Assembly (NCBI RefSeq): GCF_017355835.1
Contig: NZ_JAFEWF010000017.1
Location: 6,300-70,299 of the forward strand
Source of the DNA: Desertivirga brevis
Lineage (GTDB): Bacteria > Bacteroidota > Bacteroidia > Sphingobacteriales > Sphingobacteriaceae
DNA length: 64,000 bases
Reading direction: 5' to 3'
Every line of letters starts with the position of its first letter. The first letter of the stretch is position 1. This document shows positions 57,615 to 64,000 of the stretch, piece after piece. The position numbers and the translations under genes were made by a program. The notes beneath the pieces were generated by a model. That model saw only the letters and a list, made by a program, of their open reading frames with translations. It had not been told where the DNA came from and did not search any database.

Positions 57615-60600
57615 TTAAAAAGTTGCGTTTACTCCGAAAGTGTATGTTGCGGGAACAGGATAGACCCCATTGTCAGCACCTCCACCTAAAATATTACCAA
57701 TGGGGGCCTCCGGAGAATAGCCGGTAGTTTTAGACCATGTATGTATGTTCTGTCCGCTTAAGTATACTCTCAATGCCTTTAGTGGAGTTTTGTCAACAAG
57801 CTTATTTGCAAGCGTGTAGCCTATCTGCAAAGTTCTTATCCTGAAGTAATCGCCGGGTTCTAGATAATGTGAGCTAAACAAATAGTTATTAGCTCTGGTA
57901 TTGTTTAAAATAGGCTCAACATTTGTACTTCCCGGGCCTGTCCATGCGTTGAGACGATTACTTTCATAATTAAGAACTGCAAAGTTCGAGATGCGGCGTT
58001 GTGTGTATATATAATTTCCTGCTACTCCTTGTCCCTGAACCAGAAAATCGAATCCTTTATAACTCATGTTTAAGTTAATTCCATAAGTCCATTCAGGAAA
58101 GGGCGAACCCAGATTCTCTCTGTCTGCGGGTGTAATCACCCCATCTCCGTTAAGGTCGGCATATGCAATATCCCCTGGAAGTGAATTCGGAAAACCAGGC
58201 ATCCTGTCCAGGTCGGCCGTAGTTTGGTAAATGCCGACCTGCCTGTATCCGAAAAAGTGCCCTATTGATTCCCCCGAGATGGTTCTGTTCGCATTATCAT
58301 TTCCGAATAAGGTGAAATTGAAATTATTTCCCAGCGATTCCACCTTGTTCTTGTTATAACTAAAATTCGATGAAATTCCATACCTGAACCCATCACCAAC
58401 ATTGTCGTTCCAGCCAAGTGCAACTTCTACTCCCCTGTTTGCTATAGACCCCAGGTTAGTTAAATAGGCAATACCACCAGCAGCACCAGGAAGTGTAATG
58501 CGCGAAATAATGTCCTTAGTTGTCCTGTCGTATACATTAAATTCGCCGCTCAACCGGCTATTAAATGCTCTTAAGTCTACTCCAAAGTCAACACCCCGGG
58601 TAACTTCCCATTTTAAATTAGGATCTGGTAGATAGTCAGGTGTTGCCGAGGCATACACATTTTCACCAAATACCCCCACACCACTTGTCCTTAAAACTGG
58701 TTCGAAATAATTCCGTCCAACCCCCTGAGCATTAGCTACGGTACCCCACGATACTCTTAATTTCAGGAAATCGACAATTTTTGCGTCCTTAAAAAAGCCT
58801 TCTTCAGAAACTACCCATCCCAATCCAAGGGCTCCGAAGGTACCGTATCTGTTAGCCGGACTAATCCGGGAAGAACCGTCGCGGCGGATTGAAGCATTTA
58901 GCAGGTATTTATCCTTAAACCCATAACTAACCCTTGCAAGATATCCTATCTGAGCATTTTCATCACCGGCACCACCAAGTGCATTAGGGTTAGCAGCCTG
59001 TGATATATCCAGGTACCAGAACTCCGGATTTCTCGGAATGTTTAAAGTGGTATCCGTTCTACTTCCCGACAACCTTGTGCTACCTTCGTAAAGGGTGGTA
59101 AAGCCAACCACCGCATTTATCCTGTGATTCTTATTAAATAGAGAGTCGAAACTTATGGTATGATCTTGTTGAAACTTACGATACTCGTCCTGGTTTTGTC
59201 TGACGCTGGTACGGCCATTTTGATCAACGGTGGTATCTGTTGCTGTGGTTCCCTCACCCAGGTTTATAAAGCGGTTAGGCAAAGGAGTATATCCACGACT
59301 GCCATTAAAACTAAGGTCAGTGTAAAATGCAGAACGCAGAGTGAACTGTTTCATGACTTTCAGCGATGCATAAATATTTCCAACACCACGATATCCTTTA
59401 TTGATGGATGTTCTGTCTGATTGGTAAAGCGCGGCAAGCGGATTTCCTACTTGCGCTCGTTGAAAAGAGGGCATCCTGTAAAATGTGTTTTCATCATATT
59501 GAACAGGAACGATAGGAGCAGCCCATATGGCACTGTTAAAGTTTATCCCGGAGCCGCGTGTATTGTAATGGCTCGCTGTAATCTCTCCGCCTACGGTCAA
59601 GTTCTTGTTCAGCTTTATCTGCTGGTTTATCCGGCCTACATATCTCTGGAAGTTCCCATTCCTTAAAACCCCCTCCTGACTATTGTATCCAAGGTTTATT
59701 AGCGTAGTTGACTTTTCTCCACTATTAGAAATACTTAAACTATTATTGGTCTGTGATGCAGTCCTGAATATAAGATCCTGCCAATTGGTATTGGCTGTAT
59801 AATTTGTATAATCAAAGGGAGCTGCATTTATATTGGAAAGCTGGGTGGAATATAGTTGCTTAAACCCCTCTGCATCGACCACGTCAATAAAGTTGTTCAC
59901 TTTTTGTAACCCTACAGAACCCTGATAAGTTATGCGTGTTTGCCCTTTAGCAGCTCGTTTTGTAGTAACTGCAATAACACCGTTCCCTCCGCGTAAACCG
60001 AAGATGGCAATAGAAGAAGGATCCTTTAGTACTTCGATGCTTTCAATATCAGCAGCGTTCAAATAATCGATATTGGATTGAAAAACGCCATCCACCACAT
60101 AGAGGGGATCGCCGCTATTGGTACTATTGACACCACGTATCCTAACTGTGGGAGAAGCTCCGGGCGAACCGCTGTTTACAATAGTTAATCCCGACACCCT
60201 GCCCTGCAAAGAAGCTACGGGGTTAACATTCGGCTGCCTTTCGATATCTTCTCCTTTTACGGTTGTTATCGCTCCGGTTAAATCTCTTTTCCTTTGGGTA
60301 CCATAGCCTACAACAACAACCTGTTGTAGTTCATTAGCCGAAGATTGCAGGACAACATTAATTACCTGCCGGTTGTTCACTGGAATTTTCTGTGATTGAA
60401 ACCCAATGTAACTAAATACGAGAGTAGCATTGGGCAGCGCATTAATAGAATAGTTACCGTTTAAATCGGTCTGGACTCCCCGGACTACCCCTTCAATCTG
60501 AACGCTTGCACCAGGTAAGGTCTCCCCCTGAGCATCGGTGACAGCACCTTTAATGGCGATCTCCTGGGCCAGCGTTTTTGAAGTGATAAAAATGCCGAAC

Positions 60601-60629
60601 GCCCATAGAATAGTAATAAGTGTTTTCAT
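57615..60629 (-). CDS. SusC/RagA family TonB-linked outer-membrane transporter
   Basis: The 1004-residue protein imports oligosaccharides across the outer membrane with energy from TonB. It has a signal peptide (MKTLITILWAFGIFITSKTLA), a carboxypeptidase-regulatory-like domain (IKGAVTDAQGETLPGASVQIEG), the plug with VVVVGYGTQRKRDLTGAI and GLRGGNGVIAVTTKRA, and a 22-strand barrel ending in the aromatic YTFGVNATF. Substrate is inferred from the downstream genes: beta-glucan or related polymer. The regulatory region is upstream (60630-60890). Confidence 0.94.
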   Translation of the reverse strand: MKTLITILWAFGIFITSKTLAQEIAIKGAVTDAQGETLPGASVQIEGVVRGVQTDLNGNYSINALPNATLVFSYIGFQSQKIPVNNRQVINVVLQSSANELQQVVVVGYGTQRKRDLTGAITTVKGEDIERQPNVNPVASLQGRVSGLTIVNSGSPGASPTVRIRGVNSTNSGDPLYVVDGVFQSNIDYLNAADIESIEVLKDPSSIAIFGLRGGNGVIAVTTKRAAKGQTRITYQGSVGLQKVNNFIDVVDAEGFKQLYSTQLSNINAAPFDYTNYTANTNWQDLIFRTASQTNNSLSISNSGEKSTTLINLGYNSQEGVLRNGNFQRYVGRINQQIKLNKNLTVGGEITASHYNTRGSGINFNSAIWAAPIVPVQYDENTFYRMPSFQRAQVGNPLAALYQSDRTSINKGYRGVGNIYASLKVMKQFTLRSAFYTDLSFNGSRGYTPLPNRFINLGEGTTATDTTVDQNGRTSVRQNQDEYRKFQQDHTISFDSLFNKNHRINAVVGFTTLYEGSTRLSGSRTDTTLNIPRNPEFWYLDISQAANPNALGGAGDENAQIGYLARVSYGFKDKYLLNASIRRDGSSRISPANRYGTFGALGLGWVVSEEGFFKDAKIVDFLKLRVSWGTVANAQGVGRNYFEPVLRTSGVGVFGENVYASATPDYLPDPNLKWEVTRGVDFGVDLRAFNSRLSGEFNVYDRTTKDIISRITLPGAAGGIAYLTNLGSIANRGVEVALGWNDNVGDGFRYGISSNFSYNKNKVESLGNNFNFTLFGNDNANRTISGESIGHFFGYRQVGIYQTTADLDRMPGFPNSLPGDIAYADLNGDGVITPADRENLGSPFPEWTYGINLNMSYKGFDFLVQGQGVAGNYIYTQRRISNFAVLNYESNRLNAWTGPGSTNVEPILNNTRANNYLFSSHYLEPGDYFRIRTLQIGYTLANKLVDKTPLKALRVYLSGQNIHTWSKTTGYSPEAPIGNILGGGADNGVYPVPATYTFGVNATF

Positions 60630-61033
60630 AAATGTAGCGGTTCTGAGTTGGTTATATTAATTATTGGTCTAACACAAATATGAAGTAAATGCTTTTGCAG
60701 AAATGAGAATTCGCACCACAACATTACTACATCACCTTTACGAAAACACGGGAACAACCGACTTGCAACTATCTAATTTCTAGGGCAATAAAGAAAAGAT
60801 AACACGTTTCAATAAAATCAAAACTACTACAGAATTATAGTAAGATGAGTAGGAATGATGTAGTACTTATAGAGAGGATTGTAGTAGCGCACCGGCCTTA
60901 TTTGATTTCATTGGTAGAGGCGATGAAAGCTTATAAAAGTAAATGCCGTTCGGACAGATTGTAGCGATTGTCAGGCCATATTCCGTCGAGGAGAAATTGA
61001 GCACCTAAAGTGGCGCACCTACAGAATGTATGA
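60630..61033. promoter_or_regulatory. Upstream region of the PUL with inverted ACTACA-type repeats
   Basis: No gene is seen in this stretch. ACTACATCA (60726-60734) is repeated in inverse as TGATGTAGT (60856-60864). CTACTACA (60824-60831) is repeated in inverse as TGTAGTAG (60880-60887). These nested inverted copies could be sites for the membrane regulator. CAAATATG at 60676-60683 is a -7-like box (CATATTTG on the minus strand) about 50 bases before susC. From 60890 to 61033 nothing convincing is seen, apart from short frames of uncertain nature. Confidence 0.4.
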
Positions 61034-61157
61034 TAACGAAAACCCCTAGCCAATACCCTTTGCCTTCTATATCTGATGATTGAAGAGATACAGGTTCAAA
61101 AGAAAGCAGAAAACTTTGAGAACCACGTCACCCAGGCTTAATTCAAACACAATGTTA
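61034..61157. repeat. Cassette spacer A (attC-like)
   Basis: A 124-bp spacer that begins with TAACG and ends with GTTA. It contains a 28-nt element at 61105-61132 that recurs at 62520-62547 with one difference. The gene that follows on the right begins its own repeat at the terminal GTTA. Pairing of its two halves is weaker than in spacers C and D. Confidence 0.6.
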
Positions 61158-61167
61158 GGCGTAGATT

Positions 61168-61701
61168 TTATTTCTTCTCGTTATTTTCATCTCGCCATTC
61201 TCTCTTTAAGTCCTTAACTCTTTTTCCTTGTAAAACCACCCATTCGGGAGAGTCGAACAAGCTTTTAAGTTTGTCTTGTTCGTCATAGCCATCAGTTGTC
61301 CGAATTGCTACTGGGAATGTTCCCTTGTAAAGATTAGCATATATCTGTTCTGGATTAATAGGAATTACTCGAAAAGATAATGATGTTAATTTAGTTTTTC
61401 TTTCCCGTAGGTAGAATCTAAATCTTCCACGTACGCCATGCGTTACAATTTTTGGTTTAAAAGTTAGATACAGAGAATCCTTTGCTAAAACATAGGTTCC
61501 TCCGGTTACTTTATTTGCTTTCTTTGTGAACCGGATTATACAAAAGTTCTTGTCTTGCAAAAAATATAATTCAGCTTTCACATAGCCTGTATCTGTTACC
61601 GATTTGAATTCGAACACCTTTTGGTTGTAAACTTGTCCCACCGCTTTTTGAAGAGTCAGAAAGAGAACGCATAAAAGGATAATTTTAAAAAGGTGTGTCA
61701 T
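61168..61701 (-). CDS. Secreted protein of unknown function (cassette gene 1)
   Basis: A 177-residue protein with a signal peptide (MTHLFKIILLCVLFLTLQKA, mature from about VGQVYNQ). The mature part is beta-rich and basic, with segments such as GGTYVLAKDSLYLTFKP, and a charged tail RVKDLKREWRDENNEKK. I recognise no family. The frame is open to 61755, but the ATG at 61701 gives the signal peptide. The gene is flanked by inverted repeats, 61154-61168 (touching the stop codon) and 61705-61719 (4 bases before the start), identical at 13 of 15 positions. No promoter is apparent. Confidence 0.65.
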   Translation of the reverse strand: MTHLFKIILLCVLFLTLQKAVGQVYNQKVFEFKSVTDTGYVKAELYFLQDKNFCIIRFTKKANKVTGGTYVLAKDSLYLTFKPKIVTHGVRGRFRFYLRERKTKLTSLSFRVIPINPEQIYANLYKGTFPVAIRTTDGYDEQDKLKSLFDSPEWVVLQGKRVKDLKREWRDENNEKK

Positions 61702-61715
61702 TTTAAATTTACGCC

Positions 61716-61842
61716 TAAGGTTTAGGGCATTGCGAAGATGGCGGATAGAAAGCACTTCATTGTCACCCAGCAGAAAACTTGATTAAATGTAGAAAAAGTT
61801 CGAGAATAACAACACCTGCCATTTTTGCAAGAGCCTGTGTTA
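61716..61842. repeat. Cassette spacer B (attC-like)
   Basis: A 127-bp spacer from TAAG to GTTA. It carries a degenerate form of the shared element at about 61789-61817, placed at the same distance from the right end as in spacers A and C, and an additional partial copy, AGCAGAAAACTT, at 61769-61780. Its ends are partly complementary (TTGC.AA and GG matches). Confidence 0.6.
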
Positions 61843-61854
61843 TGTGTAGCCATT

Positions 61855-62409
61855 CTATATTCTCCCAGTCGTCTTCATGATGTTTAAGTCGTATAAAATT
61901 ATTTGATTCTTATCCGATTTGTCGTATTTGCCGTTATTATTGGTGTCGTAATGTCCAGTAATGACGATTATTCCAGTTTGCTTATTTATTACCCAGGTCC
62001 GCACGAAGAATTTGTCGTCGGTAATTAGAACTTTCTCGGTGCCGTCTGTTGATAGAACTATAATTTGCATTGGGTCGGTCCAGTCTATTGACTTATTCCC
62101 GTCTAGGTTCACTGTTTTGGCAGCGATAATAACCTTGTTCAAATTGAATTTATCAATTTTTATTTGTTCAATTTTGTCAATATATCCACTTTTTGGAAAG
62201 TCAATCTTCTTGCTTTCTCCAGTCTTGGTATTGATAAATAACAGAAGGCTGTTTTTTGTTGCTATTTTATTTCTGTTATCAAGAGTCGCGATTACGTAAT
62301 CTGTACCTTCCAGGTCGGATAGCTTGTTGAACCAAACGTAATTGTTTTTGTCTTGTGCAATGGTAGTCGTTGCAAGAAAAGTCAATAGTAAGAATAAATA
62401 GGTCTTCAT
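61855..62409 (-). CDS. Secreted protein of unknown function (cassette gene 2)
   Basis: A 184-residue protein with a signal peptide (MKTYLFLLLTFLATTTIAQ). The mature part looks like beta-propeller-type repeats (SLLLFINTKTGESKKIDFP, MQIIVLSTDGTEKVLI, QIILYDLNIMKT). The segment DTNNNGKYDKSD at residues 155-166 resembles a calcium-binding loop of the EF-hand/dockerin kind. I recognise no named family. It is flanked by GTTATGTGTAGCC (61839-61851) and its inverse GGTTACACATAAC (62441-62453), matching at 12 of 13 positions. Confidence 0.65.
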   Translation of the reverse strand: MKTYLFLLLTFLATTTIAQDKNNYVWFNKLSDLEGTDYVIATLDNRNKIATKNSLLLFINTKTGESKKIDFPKSGYIDKIEQIKIDKFNLNKVIIAAKTVNLDGNKSIDWTDPMQIIVLSTDGTEKVLITDDKFFVRTWVINKQTGIIVITGHYDTNNNGKYDKSDKNQIILYDLNIMKTTGRI

Positions 62410-62449
62410 GTCGAGGTTTTTGCGAATGTCGGGTTCTTATGGTTACACA

Positions 62450-62571
62450 TAACGTTTATTGTTTATATTGTTCCCGCTTAAGAGCACTTCTGTGCCGGGC
62501 TGCACCAATATAATTAAGGAGCAGAAAACTTCGAGAACCACGTCACCGGGCATAATTTAAAGATACTGTTA
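62450..62571. repeat. Cassette spacer C (attC-like)
   Basis: A 122-bp spacer from TAACG to GTTA. The shared 28-nt element is at 62520-62547. The left part and the reverse complement of the right part align imperfectly over about 30 bases (TAAC, then a T-rich stretch, then CCCG), so it can fold into a long imperfect hairpin, as attC sites do. Confidence 0.65.
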
Positions 62572-62585
62572 CCTGCTGCCAATTT

Positions 62586-63404
62586 TTATTTCGCTTTGTT
62601 CATATTGTTCCATGCTGCTCTGGTCATAATAGCGAGAATATCTTTTTCACAATCCCAGATGGAAACGTAGTTTTTGGAAATCACATAGTGCTGCTTCCAT
62701 TTGGCAAATTTTTCATAAAGCATTAAAGTACATATATCGGTTGGAGTTATGAAGTCGCCAGTTTCTGGTAAATGACTATGGACGGCTGCGACTTCATTTC
62801 CTTTTCCGTAATTGATAGGAATGATATTTTTATGTAGTTGCTTCTTTTCAATTATATTGTTCTGTTTGTCGAACTTTAACAAATAGTCATTCCCGATTAT
62901 TACCACTCCATTGTTCTTAGGTCCGGTCAATACATAAACTTTCCTCTCTTTATTTGAAATAATAGGTATCAAATTAAGATTGGTGTTTTGATATTGTTTG
63001 AACAAAGTATCTGTGTTGATTATCGAAAGAGCTTTCTTTCGAATCGAATATAAAGCTAACTCAGTCTCCGTGAATTCTCGTTCTAAACCCTCAGCTTTCG
63101 CCGTTTTAACGTTATATGTACTGTCAAAAGATACAGTTCCAATAATCTTGGGACTTTTACTTTTAGAAAAAAAAACACATTTAGATATATCCTTTTCAGT
63201 ATATGAAAGATAGCCGCCAATATTTGCTCGTTGGTCACTAAATTTTTCTAAAAACAAATCTGTTCCATACCAAGAAGCCATCTCTGATTTATAAAGCATT
63301 TTGCCCTCTTCAAGTATTTTTGACGTTTCCTTTTGAACTTTGGTCTGTCCGGATGAATAAGCCAAAGTTGTAAGAAAAGTAAGGAGTAGTATTAGTTGTT
63401 TCAT
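62586..63404 (-). CDS. Secreted protein with a JAMM-like metallo-motif (cassette gene 3)
   Basis: A 272-residue protein with a signal peptide (MKQLILLLTFLTTLAYSSGQ). Its C-terminal third contains NEVAAVHSHLPETGDFITPT and then DI: E204, H209, H211, T220 and D223 are placed as in JAMM/JAB zinc hydrolases (E...HxHP...S/TxxD), for example HNHPSGDPTPSREDI of RadC. The proline after the second histidine is a leucine here. If true it is an exported isopeptidase- or peptidase-like enzyme, but the fold is not proven. Flanking inverted repeats are 62568-62580 and 63421-63433, matching at 11 of 13 positions. Confidence 0.6.
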   Translation of the reverse strand: MKQLILLLTFLTTLAYSSGQTKVQKETSKILEEGKMLYKSEMASWYGTDLFLEKFSDQRANIGGYLSYTEKDISKCVFFSKSKSPKIIGTVSFDSTYNVKTAKAEGLEREFTETELALYSIRKKALSIINTDTLFKQYQNTNLNLIPIISNKERKVYVLTGPKNNGVVIIGNDYLLKFDKQNNIIEKKQLHKNIIPINYGKGNEVAAVHSHLPETGDFITPTDICTLMLYEKFAKWKQHYVISKNYVSIWDCEKDILAIMTRAAWNNMNKAK

Positions 63405-63429
63405 GTTGTAGGTTTATTTTGGTTGCAGG

Positions 63430-63492
63430 TAACGGCCTCGTGTAAACAACGTGCAAGGCCGTCGGCCGAAGTATGATGTTTACGCAATGTTA
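63430..63492. repeat. Cassette spacer D (attC-like)
   Basis: A 63-bp spacer from TAACG to GTTA, half the size of A to C and without the shared 28-nt element. It is the most palindromic: GTGTAAACA on the left pairs with TGTTTACGC on the right, and GGCCGTCGGCC forms a small hairpin in the centre. Confidence 0.65.
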
Positions 63493-63499
63493 GCCAAAG

Positions 63500-63873
63500 T
63501 TATTTTTTTAAGATCGCTGCTCTTAGCTGTTCAAATTGAGTCCATTTTATTGAAGGAAAGTCTTCAATAACAATAGAGGAATCGCTTAAAATAGCTTTAG
63601 AAAAATAACCAGAATGTGCAGGGTAGACCTCTCTTGAAAGTATTCCCTTTGCCAACTGGCTTAATGATTCAATCACTCTAGCCTTATCGGATTCTGATAG
63701 TTTTATTTTTTTCTTTCTATTCTCTATTTTCCGTATCCGGGAATCGATGTCTTTACAGTCAAGAGTTTCAAGAAGGTAATCTGCATAAATATCACCCTTT
63801 AATGTAGTTCGGTAAATTTTGATTGTTTCTATGTCGCCTCCCCACTCTCCGCATTTATGGTTTTGGTAAACTA
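63500..63873 (-). pseudogene. Cassette gene 4, 5' end removed by an IS66-type insertion
   Basis: The remaining part encodes about 124 residues (YQNHKCGEWGGDIETIKIYR onwards, then a basic helical part KIENRKKKIKLSESDKARVI and the end FEQLRAAILKK). I recognise no family. GTTAGCCAAAG precedes its stop codon in the same way as for the other cassette genes. The upstream part is lost at 63873/63874, where the IS66-like end begins. By chance the frame runs on into the insertion and meets an ATG at 63907, so a short hybrid protein could still be made. Confidence 0.6.
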
Positions 63874-64000
63874 GTAAGCGCCCGGCTAACCCCATCTTTA
63901 CTTGCACCTAAATCTACTGTTTCTTTGCTCAATGAAGAAAGTAGCACAAATGCGCCAGGCGGTGCAGCAATGGAAAGAGAGTGGACTAACACAAAAAGCT
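63874..64000 (+). mobile_element. Left end of an IS66-family insertion sequence
   Basis: The element begins GTAAGCGCCCGGCTAACC at 63874; IS66-family ends begin with GTAA followed by a GC-rich stretch. A plus-strand transposon gene starts 58 bases inside. The element continues beyond the window, so the right end and the 8-bp target duplication cannot be checked. Confidence 0.75.
63932..64000 (+). CDS. tnpA: IS66-type accessory protein TnpA (partial)
   Basis: The first 23 codons read MKKVAQMRQAVQQWKESGLT and QKA, then the window ends. WKESGLTQKAFC-type sequences are the start of the small helix-turn-helix protein TnpA of IS66-family elements. The product binds DNA and is needed for transposition with TnpB and the transposase, all expected to the right. 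Confidence 0.7.
   Translation, partial: MKKVAQMRQAVQQWKESGLTQKA

Noticed and set aside
60890..61033. Possible remnant coding sequence before the cassette array
   Set aside because: Short frames (for example one reading CQAIFRRGEIEHLKW) exist, but no start, length or family match supports a gene or a named pseudogene.
63883..63890. GGCTAAC as the right-hand repeat of cassette gene 4
   Set aside because: It lies inside the IS66-like terminal sequence, and the match to the left repeat does not extend beyond seven bases.

Overview
The window is chromosomal DNA from a Bacteroidota bacterium, most likely of the family Sphingobacteriaceae (Pedobacter-like). This rests on the order rpmB-rpmG-DUF4295-ftsY-rimO, BshC (bacillithiol), a PorV/PorQ-type protein, an Hc1-like small histone, FtsL of the Bacteroidota type, SusC/SusD pairs and TAnnTTTG promoter elements. 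No rRNA, tRNA or CRISPR array was seen. The genus is an inference.

Region 1 (1-7.2 kb): the start of an acetate-permease-like symporter with its DUF485 partner on the minus strand, then a plus-strand ribosomal/SRP group: rpmB, rpmG, a DUF4295 gene, ftsY, a type II toxin-antitoxin pair whose toxin is frameshifted, rimO, bshC and a malate/lactate dehydrogenase-family gene, closed by a bidirectional terminator. Region 2 (7.2-23.7 kb): glgB with a GH31 alpha-glucosidase, a LuxE/PaaK-like acyl-activating enzyme, a large 9-bp repeat hairpin, tyrS, a NUDIX hydrolase, an AcpH-like protein, a PorV/PorQ protein, an MBL hydrolase, a YhcH lipoprotein, ligA, dapA, an Hc1-like gene and an alpha-oxoamine synthase.

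Region 3 (23.8-43.6 kb): the division and cell wall (dcw) cluster, all on the minus strand, in transcription order mraZ, rsmH, ftsL, ftsI, murE, mraY, murD, ftsW, murG, murC, ftsQ, ftsA, ftsZ. It is preceded by MraZ-type boxes and by gap and pgk. Several junctions overlap (TAATG), while the murC-murG and murG-ftsW gaps hold odd inverted short-unit repeats. A universal stress protein gene and a receiver-CRP fusion regulator are divergently arranged just beyond.

Region 4 (45-60.6 kb): a polysaccharide utilisation locus on the minus strand: susC, susD, a LamG surface lipoprotein, a glycoamylase-fold (GH144-like) lipoprotein, GH43, GH3, an esterase and a membrane-anchored propeller/LuxR-type regulator. 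The enzyme set suggests a beta-glucan, perhaps beta-1,2-glucan, as substrate.

Region 5 (61.0-64 kb): the most unusual part. Four small minus-strand genes for mostly secreted unknown proteins are separated by imperfectly palindromic spacers that start with TAAC/TAAG and end with GTTA. Three of the genes are hugged by their own gene-specific inverted repeats. This resembles an integron-type cassette array (attC-like spacers) without a visible integrase. The last cassette is cut by the end of an IS66-family element that runs off the window.
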